64,000 nt of DNA from Phanerochaete sordida (lineage: Eukaryota > Basidiomycota > Agaricomycetes > Polyporales > Phanerochaetaceae), in NCBI GenBank assembly GCA_019973155.2, contig BPQB01000014.1:434001-498000 (forward strand). Direction: 5' to 3'. Shown piece by piece: positions 21,890-32,853 of the stretch. Every line of letters begins with the position of its first letter. Within the stretch, counting starts at the first letter, position 1. The notes beneath the pieces are model-generated. The model saw only the letters and a program-made list of their open reading frames with translations. It searched no databases and had not been told where the DNA came from. The translations under genes and the position numbers were made by a program.

Positions 21890-23110
21890 TTAGACACCAC
21901 AGACCAGAAGGGTTTCGACTTCGTCGTCGTCCGCAACAGCGATTTTGGCGTCAGAAACCTGCCATCATGTTCAGTTATTTATGCACGTATGGTCGTAGCA
22001 AGCTGACGAACTTCGAGCTCATAGGCCAAAAGGATGTCCAAGAAATCAGGGTCTGTGTCCTGCGAATAGTGAGCTTTGGTATCACGCGTTTGCTATACTA
22101 ACAGGAACACACTTGATCCTGAGGCCCTGGCATCCCAACCTCCTCCTCGGTGCTTGCTCTCCAGCCCGCGGATCCTCGCTCATCGTCAGGATCTGGCAAG
22201 CGATGGTAGCCGGCGCTGGCTACCAGTCTAAAGAACCATCGCCTCCGAACCTTCAGCCGCTTGATTATGACGCATTGATCGCCTCGTTCATGAGCTGCTT
22301 TGGCGGGGCGTCCCTCTGCATTATACAGCCGGCCACGCCGTTGGATCGGCTTGGTTGTAACGGACATTTGACGTGACGCTCCTGCCGAGACGCTGGCCGC
22401 ACCGCCGGCGTTGCCTTCGAAGGAGATATGTGAGCCAGAGCTGCGATTACTGAAGACGCAGGCCGCCCAGTCGGGCGTGGTCTTGACACAACTGGTGACG
22501 ACAATGAGTTCGCCATGTTTGACGTCGTGGTCTGCGTCGTCCCTCGCATACGCCAGCCATCTGTCGTAGTGCCGGGCGAAGTGACGCTTGAGGCGGGGGC
22601 TGGAATAGATCCCTTCGGTGTGCCCTTCGCTCTTGAGTGTCAGAGCTGCGCCCTGGCCTGCTCTGCACGTATAGCCGACGTTTAGACCCATCGACACGGG
22701 CGCTCCGGCAGCGCTACAAAACATGAGTGCCCTAGCGCGCCGCTGATCTGCAACCCTACTCACACCGTAGCCGAGCCATGTACGTCCGTGCTATACACGC
22801 CGTGGCTGCAATAGTCTCCGCTGTCGAACTTGCGGGGCGTCCGCTTGATCTTCAGCGCCCCATCGGGCAAAGCTTCGGGCTTGTAGGGGGGTTCCCAACG
22901 TGTGACCTTCCACTCCTCCACAGAGGGATCGAGGTTGAACAGGCGGACGAAGGACCCTTCCTGGACGAACCCTACATCGCCGAACCGCACCTCTCCTGTG
23001 TCATTGGGCTCGGGCTCCCAGAGCGCATGGCCGATGCCCAGGCTATCGAGACTGCTCGAGTAGATCTGGTCCAAGGTCAAAGGTTCATTGGGAGAGGATG
23101 AGAGGAACAT
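21890..23110 (-). CDS. Agaricomycete-type protein of unknown function (ALW-PEP / GDVGF family)
   Basis: Exons complement(join(21890..21958,22012..22059,22113..22713,22764..23110)), 354 aa. The N-terminus carries a signature I associate with many Agaricomycete proteins of unknown function: GIGHALWEPEPNDTGEV, then FGDVGFVQEGSFVRLFN. A middle region with GSHISFEGNAGGAASVS follows, and the C-terminus is acidic (DPDFLDILLAYELE, ADDDEVETLL). No signal peptide, membrane helix or catalytic motif is seen. The start ATG at 23110 is the first in frame with the signature. Introns are 50-53 nt with GT..AG ends and preserved frame. Confidence 0.75.
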
Positions 23111-23539
23111 AGCAGAGGCTGGGGCTGTGTGGCGAGGTATCTGATGTCGTGGGTGTCGTGGACGTTGTGACGAAGAGCGCGCATGCTGCGTTCCCAATGC
23201 ATAGATAGGCCGATAGAGTTCTGGCACTGGCCAACTGCAGCTACCGATGGCCTCCCACGGAATTAACCACTGACGCCCACACCGATCTGTAGCGGACGTC
23301 CTCGAATCAGATACTCTATGTTGCGCTCTGACCTGCAGGCAAAGCTAGAGAGAACCACGCAGGCGGCAGCGTCCAATCGTCCTCATGTCCAGCAAAGCGC
23401 GCATCCTTTTCTCCTCTACATTTGTCAATCTACCGGTTATCTGCTATGATTTAATTCCTTGTTGCTCTTACTGCTAACTGTCGCGCTGAGCATCATAAAA
23501 TGCATCTGTTTGCTACTGCCCCAGCGCATCCGGGGAACA

Positions 23540-23690
23540 TTGGTGCGCGCAAGATCAAGGTGCGTTTGGATTCTTGTATGCCGCGGGGACGCGGTATTCA
23601 CGCGCGCTACGGCCGACAAATCTCGAGGAGCTTCTAAACGTCCTCGAGGGCATCTCTTAGGGGCACAGAGGCTCGGCGAGCGCATCTGCG
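23540..23690 (+). pseudogene. Second 3' relic of the dehydrogenase
   Basis: The sequence around the last intron of dehydrogenase copy 2 is recognisable: AGATCAAGGTGCGTTTGG, then a decayed final exon with CCTCGAGGGCATC and GGCTCGGCGAGCGC. The frame is destroyed. The donor site of the intron is still visible, so this is a DNA-level copy and not a retrocopy. Confidence 0.55.
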
Positions 23691-23968
23691 ATTCGCAGCC
23701 TTCCTGCTCGCGCGCGCGTCTGCAAATATATAGCGCTTCACCGTTCCTTTTCAGTCGGCGATGGAAATCCTCCCCCGCCGGGAGTCCGCAGCCTGAGCAG
23801 GACGACGTCACGTAGCTCTCATACCCCCCAAATCCGCCGCGATCCTCGAGCTTGGCCAAGGGAAACTTTGTTTGAGACCGTAGTGACATTCCGCAACGTT
23901 CGTGAGTCCACCCTCGCTTGATTTCATGGGATTTGTGCTAAGGCGTTAGCGTAAGGAGCTGCACGGGA

Positions 23969-25802
23969 ATGGCACAGATGCAGCCCGTAGCAGCGCGCGA
24001 AGTGGTCCCCTCGTCTTACCTGGGAACGATAAACTCCACGGCAAATCCTCTGACTGCCACACCCCACACCTGGGTGGACATCGTCGAGGACCTCAGCAGG
24101 TCGAGCGAACCAAGCGCTACAAAATTGAACACAATATACGCCGTCCGAAATGCAGTTAAGGACTCTGACGATGTAAGATGGGCCGTTGCGAGGGAGCGAG
24201 GATTTGTGAGCGCTGTAGCGGGTCTGGTCACGCGCAACTGCATCTGCGGGTTTACTGGTGAAGAGCTCGTGTCGTCAGAGGGCCAGGACGCCGATATTAT
24301 GGTGCGTGGCCCTAGGACATCGATTGGATCAGCTGACGATTATCTACGCTAGAAATACATTTCCATGATAACGGATTTGTTACGGTTGTGCCTCGACAGA
24401 ATTTTTGCGACTTCGTGGCGCAGGGACGCCGAAACCGAGAAACTCCTGGACATCCTCCAAGATGATCTACTGCAAATGTACGACAGGCTGTGGGACATTA
24501 GAACGCCCTTCTTGGTCTCGGAGCTCGCCTATACGAGAAGAGGTTCCGTCGCTGTCCCGCTACATGAATCCCTGTGCTATTTGATCAAATTGGCGCGAGA
24601 TATTCTGAAGAAGCACAGGTACGTCCATTCTTCACATTTCTGAGATCTGCTTACCACTATCAACGCGTCCAGAACATTTGACGACTATCATACAACTTGG
24701 AGAATACCACACGTTCTGCTTCTCATTTGGATATACAGCCCGGATCGCAACGTACGCTGCGATGCTATCCAGATCATCACAGCCGCTCCCATCGAACGCT
24801 TCTGGTCCACTTTCTTCCTGGCCATCTCCCACGGATGCACCAATCGCGACCGGATCACTGCATCCATCATGCGGGACCTGAAGGACGAGTACCTTCTGGA
24901 CGACCGCTTGAGCAACGCCGCCTGGTGCGCAAACGTGTACTCATGTCTGGTTCCCGGGGACGGCCGCCCGCCTACATTGTGGCTGGAGCCGCAACTTGTG
25001 CCCCTGGCTCTTGCCGCTGGACGACGCCAGATGTGTCAGGGCTGCAATGCTGAGACTGTCTTTGTGAACGTGGCCGACCTCATCTTCAGAATAATCTGGT
25101 ACTACGTTTATATCCGACGCTGCTTCGATAGCGCTGATTTCCGTCTCAGCAAGCAAATCTCCCACCTTCCGCACATATTGGACGAGACCATATATGAGCT
25201 TCTCGGCTTAATCTGCTGCTTTGCAAAGGACGTCATAGTAGAGGAAGAAGGGTCCGGTACGCACCAGCAAAGCGCGCGGACCATGCCGCCCTACTGATGA
25301 CCAAGTCAGATCGCCTGCTGCACATCGTCGAATGGTTCGTCCCACTGCTACCAGCGCAGCCCCTCGACCTCGACGACAGAAGACCTCAGGCCCTCGCGAT
25401 GCGGCGCTTCACCCACAACTTCTGGCGAGAAATCACGATCGATTTACACCAGCAACGCCTCGCGCTGCGACACCGGGGGTGGAGGACCTTCTCGGTGCTC
25501 TGGAGACGAGTTGGGCAAGCGATCCCAGAAGGTCCTGAAGCGGTGCCGAATGAGGCCCCGTTCGAGCCACTGGCGCGGTGTGCATGGCACAAGTGCCTGT
25601 GCAGCGTCCACGAACCGAAGCACCGCATGCGGGTGTGCAAGGGCTGCTGGGTGGTGGCGTACTGCGGCACGAAATGCCAGACGGAGTGCGTGGCGTTTTG
25701 ATTGCGAGCCATGTGCGTTGCTGACGACGCGAATGTTGGCTATCCTGCAGTGATTGGCATGCTGGCGGGCATCGAGAGCACTGTCGGAGCACTCGCGAGT
25801 AG
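23969..25802 (+). CDS. Large MYND-type zinc-finger protein A
   Basis: Exons join(23969..24301,24353..24618,24673..25256,25310..25685,25751..25802), 536 aa. A long alpha-helical N-terminal region of unknown fold (for example FLVSELAYTRRGSVAVPLHE) is followed by a C-terminal MYND finger: CAWHKCLCSVHEPKHRMRVC, CKGCWVVAYCGTKCQ, then DDWHAGGHREHC. This supplies the Cys/His ligands, including the terminal H-x3-C encoded by the last exon. MYND fingers bind proline-rich peptides, and fungal members often lack further annotation. The last intron (65 nt) is essential; reading through it would lose the final zinc ligands. A paralogue on the other strand lies at 32.9-34.6 kb with two exons of identical length. 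Confidence 0.8.
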
Positions 25803-25999
25803 CATTGTCATATTGGAGGAGGCGCTGTGAGGAAAAGTGGGCAAAATAATGATTTGTGAGCTACATTTGTTACATAATTACGTTGAATATGATAGACATA
25901 AAAAGCTAAAGGAAACTCAGACCGCAGAGTTGCACAGTCATAACCTATAGCGTACAACGTTACTGCGTAGGGTCGTTGATTAGCGAGCTCCGCTATGTC

Positions 26000-26417
26000 T
26001 CATGCGGACGTCCCGCCTTGATTGAAGTTCACGAACGAAAGCGAGGAGAGAAGCTTTTCTGCACGTAGCGTCAGCTTGGAAGAACTGCGCGATAGGAAGC
26101 GAGACGCACTCAAGAGCCCCGGCTTATCGCACACATGCGTGGCCTTGGTCTGCGGTCCAGGCTGGAGAATTGTGGCGCACTCCCCACAAACTAGGTTCCT
26201 GCACACACGCGCGTTAGCAGCCGCACGTCCCGAGGCTTGGGTAGATAACATACCTGTCGGGCATGATATTATGCTCGCTGGCTCGATGGGACTCCCAGTC
26301 CGCAATACCTCTGAGCGTCTGTCCGCAGATATTCTTGCTAGTCATATAGTTGCAGCGCGGCGAGAGGATCCCGGACACGGTGTCTAACGCGTAGCCAACA
26401 TCGGGTAGGAGGGCCAT
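26000..26417 (-). CDS. Small cysteine-containing protein of unknown function
   Basis: Exons complement(join(26000..26198,26254..26417)), 120 aa. It starts MALLPDVGYALDTVSGILSP, followed by CNYMTSKNICGQ and, after the intron, LVCGECATILQPG and VCDKPG. The spaced cysteine pairs suggest a metal site. The C-terminus is basic. It begins 29 bp after the stop of the upstream gene on the same strand, so the two may share a transcript or a compact promoter. No family recognised. Confidence 0.6.
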
Positions 26418-26446
26418 GGCAGGTATCTCCGTGTCCTAGGACCCTA

Positions 26447-28514
26447 TCAGAATTGCTGCGCAAGATACACAGGGTGCAGGCGCACCTCGAGCCTCCCTGG
26501 AGTAAAAGCGTCCATCAGGTGGGGCGACGCGAAATCCGACCCCTCCGGCTGCGAGCGCGCGAAGCCCACCAAAGGGTTTCTCTACAAACCCCACGTCAGC
26601 GTGCCGCTTGACTACTGGCTCCGAGACGACACACCTGCACCGCGGCCTTGCCCTCCACCGGCGACGTCCGCGCCGGCGTCGGCGGGAGCGACTTGTCGAC
26701 CTCCGCGTCGGCGAACAGGTCCTCGGCCCGGACGCGCGGCGCGCGCGTGGCGTCGCGCGCGAACGCGGCCTTCGTCGGCGTCCGCTCCGGGTCCTGCGCG
26801 ACCCACACGGCGCGCGGGTGCGCCTCCGGGGCAGGCGTGCGCGGGAGGCTCTCCTCGCTGGCAGTGTGGCTCGATGCGGTCAGCGTCGTGGCGCTCGCGA
26901 GGCGCGCGAGGAACGCGGAGTCGTTGCGGCGCGCGTGCGCCTCCTGCACGCTCACGCCGAGCGCGTCGAGCCCCGCGAGCAGGCCGCGCAGCTGCGCGAG
27001 CTGCGCCAGGTCGAAGCTGGTAGTGCTGGAGGTGGTGGTCGTGCTCTCGAGGCTGTCCTGCGAGGGGTTCTTCCGTGCGGGCTGGCGCGCCGCGGGGGCT
27101 GATGCGGACGGCTGGGTGGTCCGCAGGTACTGTGAGACCGTCGGCACGGGCTTGCGGTAGGATGGCGACCGCTTGGGCTTGTCCGTCGGCGCGGGCTTCG
27201 GAGCCGCCTGCGCCGGTGGCGACGGCAGGACCCTCGAATTGCCTTGCTCGGAGGTCCTTCGCATATGGTGTGCGAACGGTGCGACCTCCTGGGTCGCGCT
27301 GTCGCTGCTGAACTCCCGTGCGATGCTGGGGACGTCGGGACGATGCAGCGGTGGCGCGCGAAGGTGGTGTCCCGAGGGGGAGCGACAGAGCTTCTGGGGC
27401 TGGTCATGCGAAGCGCTGTGACCAAGCGGTCTAGTGACATTCACTGCCGTGGCGGTGTCCCGTGTAGTCGAAGGCATGTCATAAAGCGTCATGCGTTGGG
27501 TACGATTCACCAAGACGGAGGAGGCTGAGGAGGCGCTTCGGGACACGGTAGCTCCGGCCACTGGATGCTGCTCGATAGCCCGCGCAGGCTCCGGGAGATT
27601 AGGTGGCATGTTCATGAAAGCGGGGGCTGAGCCCGAGGGGTGACTTGGAGGTACTCCGGTGCTCCGCCCAGCAGAGACTGGAGGCATCGCAGCGAAGCGC
27701 GGATCAGGCGTGCTGAACGTTCGCCGATGGCTGGCCGCAGGGTCTCTGTCGAAGTGGACATGGCGGCTATCGGGAACCTGGCGTGGCGCATCCCAAGCAA
27801 CTATACCGGCAGAGCGAACGTGGGCCGGCTGGGCTGTGTTGCTGGGCTGGCGGAGACTGGTGTCGCTGGGGGTGCGCTTCGACTGCGGATATTGCTGAGC
27901 CAGTGCAAGAGGCCGGAGCTACACAGAGTCAGGACGATGAACGATGGCGCAGACGAGGAAGCTTACGCCACTCCTGGTATCGCTTCCCTGATACCTCACA
28001 GGTTGACCAGCGACGTCCCTGCGCACTCTCGGCGGCTGCGTCTACCCAAGACTCATCAGCCCCATCTCACCATCCGACACCGAAGCCCCTCACCTCAGGT
28101 ATATCCTCGCGCCTCTCCGCCGTGGCGACATACCCCTGCCCCGCCGCACGGTACTGATAGCTGACATACCGCGTCCCGTCGAGCGTCCCGTCCCGCGAGG
28201 ACGCCCGGCTCCCAAGGCGCAGCTCGCCCGCCGAGGTCGTGCGCCCCCGCATCTGCGCCGCGCTACGCTCGAGGAAGTTCTGCGAGACGAGCCCGCGCGG
28301 GCCTGCGGGCGATGCCGCGCGGCGGTAGCGGGTGTCCGTCGTCCGTTCGCGGGAGGTGCGCTCCCGGATATTCTGGTGGGAACGTGAGCAGCGAAGGAGG
28401 GCAGACGCGAAAGCGGCGTACCGGCGACGGTGCGAGGGGCCGGCCCTCGCGGCGCAGGTTGGGGGACGCGTCGGAGGCGTGCCTGCGGTGGGTGTGCGTG
28501 TACTCGGTCGGCAT
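26447..28514 (-). CDS. Ser/Pro-rich protein of unknown function with a 21-nt microexon
   Basis: Exons complement(join(26447..26581,26635..27918,27967..27987,28094..28372,28422..28514)), 603 aa. It starts MPTEYTHTHRRHASDASPN. Most of the protein is low-complexity Ser, Pro, Thr and Arg, with a heptad-like leucine segment LAQLAQLRGLLAGLDALGV near residue 420 and an ordered C-terminus ending VRLHPVYLAQQF. The third exon is only 21 nt (GSDTRSG), which is the only way to keep frame between the flanking exons. No enzyme motif, signal peptide or membrane helix. It could be a cytoskeletal or signalling adaptor, but that is a guess. Confidence 0.65.
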
Positions 28515-29731
28515 CTTGTGCTTGGTCTGCTAAGGCTTCAAGCGAGGTTCTGCAGAGACAGGATGGTGCGAGCGCAGGGGTAGCGTATGAGTGCAGTAAG
28601 GGTGGTGAGTTAGCGAAGTGTGAATGAAGACGTACGCCCGACATCCCCGCCGGATATATACTACTCATCCTACCGCACGCCGGGCCAAAAACTGGCCACT
28701 CATCAAGGCGCCGGGCGGGCGGTGCGGCGCGTTGCCTTGTGTCGTGTACATCGGGTGGCTTTTGCGTCGGGGCGCGAAACGGGTACCTCGCCGGACAAGC
28801 GAGCGGTCTAGGGCCCTCGTCATACGCTCTCTCGTACTGTGCTCTAGATCCCGGGATCCGGAGGCATTAGCCCAAAGTGCACCCCGAGGGGCATCGCGGA
28901 GGGCGCAGACAAGGGAGGCGGGAGCGGACCGTGCGTTGCGCTGTCCGCTGCGAACATTTGGGGCTCCTGCGATCGAGTACCACTTGCTCCGGTACCCAAG
29001 CTCGCCGATCTGCTGCTCTGTTCTGTGCTCTCTTGGTCAGTGCAAGCAGCAGTGGTACCAAACCTCGGCGCCTACATCTGCAGGTGGCGAGGCAACCTTC
29101 TCGGGCATTGCGCCGGATAAGGCAACTCACTGATTATCGTCCGCACGCGCCGCTCGTCGATCCGGACGCGGGAGCCGGAGCCTTTAGCCAGGCTGGCAGC
29201 CAGAAATCCGCCTGTGGAACCCTGAACGGGCGGACAATAGGAATGCACGCTGCGCTGCAACCCCGCCGGCCATTGTCCAGTGGCTTTTCGCGCATAGGGA
29301 GCGGCAGCAGGAGTGCGCTGCGATAACATGAGGCGGGCTCTCCATTCCGCTCGATGATACACGCGTTGGAGAGTGGTACATGTCGAGATGTGGGTGAGAC
29401 ATCGAGCGTGATGGGCAGAACACGAGCAGTGACAAAAAAATTTTCGTCCTTCAGCGTGTTGTGGGCATGGCGAGCACGGACAGTAGCAGGAAATGCGCAC
29501 TCACTGGGCGGTGTGGATGATAGGCGAAAGCAGTGAGTGAGCGGAAGGTAGATGCCGTCCCGAGAGCCGGTATGAAACGCGACCAGGGTCTGCAAATGAA
29601 GCACGACTTTCATTTCCTAGCAAGGTTCCCGCGAACCGTGGATCAAAAGGCTAATTCCGAAGGGTAAAACGTTTTTCTGGTAAACGTTGAGTTGAGCAAA
29701 GTCAGGAAACGCAGATACACGTACAAGCCAC
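28515..29731. other. 1.2-kb spacer without a supported gene
   Basis: A 159-codon minus-strand frame with ATG at 29613 (MKVVLHLQTLVAFHTG) ending at 29134 is the longest candidate. It has no recognisable domain and mixed composition, so I do not call it. An A7T6-like tract lies at 29434-29446. Confidence 0.4.
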
Positions 29732-30682
29732 TCATGCACCAACATGTTCCGCCGCAGCCTCAGCCTGCTTCGGCTTGGGCCATTTCGCCGGAGGGGCGTC
29801 CCAAAGCCCGAGCTCCCGCTTCAGCTCTCCCATGTCCTGCTCCCACCGCTTCTCCCAGTACACAGTGATCAGGCACTGCGCGCTGCTCCCGCACTTGATC
29901 GCCCAGGGCACGTACTCGCTGAAGAGCCGCGCCCGCTTCGCCGCGCTGATGCGCAGGTGCCCGAACGCGGCCGCGAAGCCGGCCATGGGCAGCCCGAGGT
30001 TCGCGAGCTCGAAGAACTTGATCGCGAGCTCCGACGTGACGTCGACGGGGAGGCCGACGAGGCAGTGGTAGAAGTCGTGCGACTCGCGGTAACGCTGCAG
30101 CACGTACGCGAGCTCGGCGTCGTCGACGTAGTGCGTCTGGCATCTCCGCGGTTAATCTCCGTTGTGCGCAGCGGTGGAACGGCACTCACGGGCTCGCGGG
30201 TGTCGGGCGTGACGTTGCAGCGCTCGAGCCAGCGCACATATGTACGTCCGAACGTGTTCTCGGGCAGGCTCGCGAGGTAGGTCATGTCGACGGTGGTCGT
30301 GTTGATGCGCGGCCGTTCCTTGAGGATCCGCCGGCCCTCCGGACTCGCGAGCATCTTGTCGCGGAGCGCTGGGAGGACAGGGCCCGAGGTGAGGTCGCCG
30401 ACTGCGGCGACCATGTCTGTGGGTCCGCTCCGTCAACAAAAAGATGCTGCTATGGAAGATTTCGCACGTACCGTGCCTTGCGGGTGCGGTCAGCGCCATG
30501 TAGGACGCGCCGGCGAGCATGAAGGCGTGCTCGAAGAAGTTGAGCGGGACATGGCCAGGATAGAGTGGCTGGCCCGAGCTCGAGCGCTGCTGTAGAACAT
30601 ACCGCGCGGAAGCAGAGGCGGCGGTCTTCGGGGTCTGTAGCAGGCGCGGGAGTGCGCGTTTGACGAGGAGAGAGGCAGACAT
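29732..30682 (-). CDS. COQ4: Ubiquinone biosynthesis protein COQ4 homologue
   Basis: Exons complement(join(29732..30136,30190..30416,30472..30682)), 280 aa. The N-terminus MSASLLVKRALPRLLQ is a basic, serine-rich mitochondrial presequence. The core begins LYPGHVPLNFFEHAFM, and residues 166-182 hold the family's metal site HDFYH followed by an 11-residue gap and Glu (HDxxHx11E). The C-terminal half (FFELANLGLPMAGFAA and VYWEKRWEQD) is strongly conserved. COQ4 acts in the mitochondrial CoQ synthome on the inner membrane and takes part in ring decarboxylation/hydroxylation during coenzyme Q synthesis. Length is typical for fungi. Confidence 0.93.
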
Positions 30683-31357
30683 GAGGCAACTGCCAAAGCG
30701 CCGGAACCGCCGGGACGCCACAAAGGCTGGTCAGCCCCTGCCACCGCTTTCGGGGTCCTGGGCGCTTGTGTTTACCTCACTCCGGCGTCACGTACGGCGA
30801 CGGTTCGCCTTAGCCTCTTCACTTCGCTGCACAGGAATCTGTACATTCGTCTAGGGTCTCCTGTGCGGGAGGTAGCAATGAAAAGCTGAAGCTTGGTGGT
30901 GTGCTCACTCGTGGTGGATAATTCCGCTTTGGCACATGCTTGTACCAGAGCGCCGCGATGATCTCGATAGCTCATCATGCCACTCCGCTATGCCTCCATC
31001 AAGCCCCGAGGGAACAGGATGTTGACCTCGATACCACGCCAGGTGTACGGTACATGATGTACATATCTGTGCAGCGTGCACTCCTCGTGCCTGGTAAGCT
31101 AGGACATTACATGGATAGTTCTGCGCCCCTAGGAATGCCTTACACACTCCTGGACCCTCTCCCTCTCGCCCCCAGTTTTCTCTGCTGCCCATAGCCTAAC
31201 TAATTGCATACGCTGAGCGTTGCAATATCTATCCACACAGGACTTGACGTTGACCTCGTCATCCCCGGCCCCTCTGATCCTCCTCTCTCGTCAACGCACT
31301 CTATTGCGCCACAAATCAGCTCTGTAAGGCCATTCTCCTCGAATATACACGACGAAT
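30683..31357. other. Spacer between COQ4 and the acidic repeat gene
   Basis: Divergent intergenic region; no extra gene or clear TATA box identified. Confidence 0.5.
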
Positions 31358-32416
31358 ATGCCTATCGTCCCACTTCCAAAGGTGCGCTCTGATTATGCTC
31401 TGTATTGCAAGTAACTGATCGCATGAATGCTCGTCCTACAGACCTTCGCAGACGAATACGCCCAGGGTCGGCACGTCCCTCAGCTCGCCCAAGAAGTCAT
31501 TGAACAGGGACTGGTAGCGTGGGGCTTCGTATCAGAAGATCCTCAGGAATCTCTGCTTTTCCACGGCACGACCTTCGCTCCCCTGCCTACACTGCCTACA
31601 GAGGACGACGAAGCCGTCCCTCTGAACGACGCACGAAACGTGGATGATTACATAGCGCGGCACGCCCTCAAACGCTTCACGCTGCAGCGCAGGGCGAGTA
31701 CCCGCCATCGTGAATTCGTAAAGGTGGGCCTAGCTCCTTCGTGTATCGATGCCTGCTCATCGTGTATCCTTACTGCTGCTCAGAACGCGCAAGCGAGAAA
31801 GGCCGAAGCATCCCAGATCGCCTCCTCCGTACTCGACGCCCTTGCGGCGCCACCCCAGTCCTCTGCAACGACCGCACCTCGTAAGGACGTCTCGACGTGG
31901 TGGGACCGCAACCCGGCCGCGCGCAACTGCCCGCGTCCGTTCAGCGCGCTCGCCATCGTCGACGGCGACCTGTCCGACTACGAGAGCGAGAGCTACGACG
32001 TCCGGAGCGAGAGCGCCGGATATGACTACGAAAGCAATGGCGACGACTACGAGAGCGCGACCGACGACCACGAAAGCGAGAGCGACGGCTATGAGAGCGC
32101 GGCCGACGACGTCGAGTACGCTCTCGCGCGCGCAGGCTGCACGACGCCCGCGCTGACCACCGACGACGAGTCGTACGTCGCGGACGAGCCCGACGCGGAC
32201 GTGCGTACGCCGGCACCGGCCGCCTTTGCGGTCCCGCACGGTGCTGCGGCGAAGGGCAGGGCGTCGACGCGACGCGATGCCCTCAAAGCGCTGCCGCGCT
32301 CTGCGCCCTTCCGAGACCGCCGCTCCGCGCGTCGCGAGGCGGCTTGGCGGGTGGCGGTGGCGGTGGTGTATGATGGCTCCTCGGATGAGGAGAACGCCGG
32401 TGGGCGGTACTGCTAG
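31358..32416 (+). CDS. Acidic Tyr/Ser/Asp-repeat protein of unknown function
   Basis: Exons join(31358..31381,31442..31723,31784..32416), 312 aa. The first exon encodes only MPIVPLPK. A conserved-looking N-terminal part (FADEYAQGRHVPQLAQEVI) is followed by a region at about residues 160-215 with repeated YES/DYES units, for example GYDYESNGDDYESATDD, then a basic tail. The repeat is highly acidic and disordered and could be a phosphorylation or scaffold segment. The second intron is 60 nt, stop-free and a multiple of three. No family recognised. Confidence 0.65.
31970..32120 (+). repeat. Degenerate tandem repeat encoding (D/G)YESxS units
   Basis: About six units of 15-24 nt built on TACGAGAGCG/TATGAGAGCG within the third exon of the gene above. 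The unit keeps frame but varies in length, as in disordered protein repeats. Confidence 0.6.
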
Positions 32417-32419
32417 AGG

Positions 32420-32853
32420 TGGTTGCTGGCCTCGGTTTGATTTGACATGTTGAGCGTGTAGCTTTCCAATTTTTCTCGACGCACGGTCGTTACGCTGTTT
32501 GCTATGTATTTATTTGTATCTGCAGTTGATGTGTCCACAACAAGACGTCTTTACAAGATTCCTGGCATATCAGCCAAACGCGCGAAGGAAGTGCGATAAT
32601 TCTCTAGGGCGATCCAGACGCGATCCAGGCAGCACACACTTACCGCACCACGCCGTTACACAAGATCATTTCGACAGTCCTACTTATACTCACCAGCCTG
32701 CCAGTAGGACAGCTAAAGTGTATCGCTGCTGACCACAATATGTAAAGCTTCGCGCTGTTATTACCCGGCCTAGCATCAAGACCGAACGTCGCTCTCCCTG
32801 CAGAGGGTAATCTGCACGCGGTCAGGACAGCACATGCCCATATCGTGATGCCT
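32420..32853. other. Convergent 3' spacer
   Basis: Lies between the stops of the acidic repeat gene (+) and MYND gene B (-). No coding signal. Confidence 0.5.

Noticed and set aside
26608..27160. Arg/Ala-rich + strand frames of 140-170 codons
   Set aside because: They are antisense to the long Ser/Pro-rich exon and result from its high GC content.
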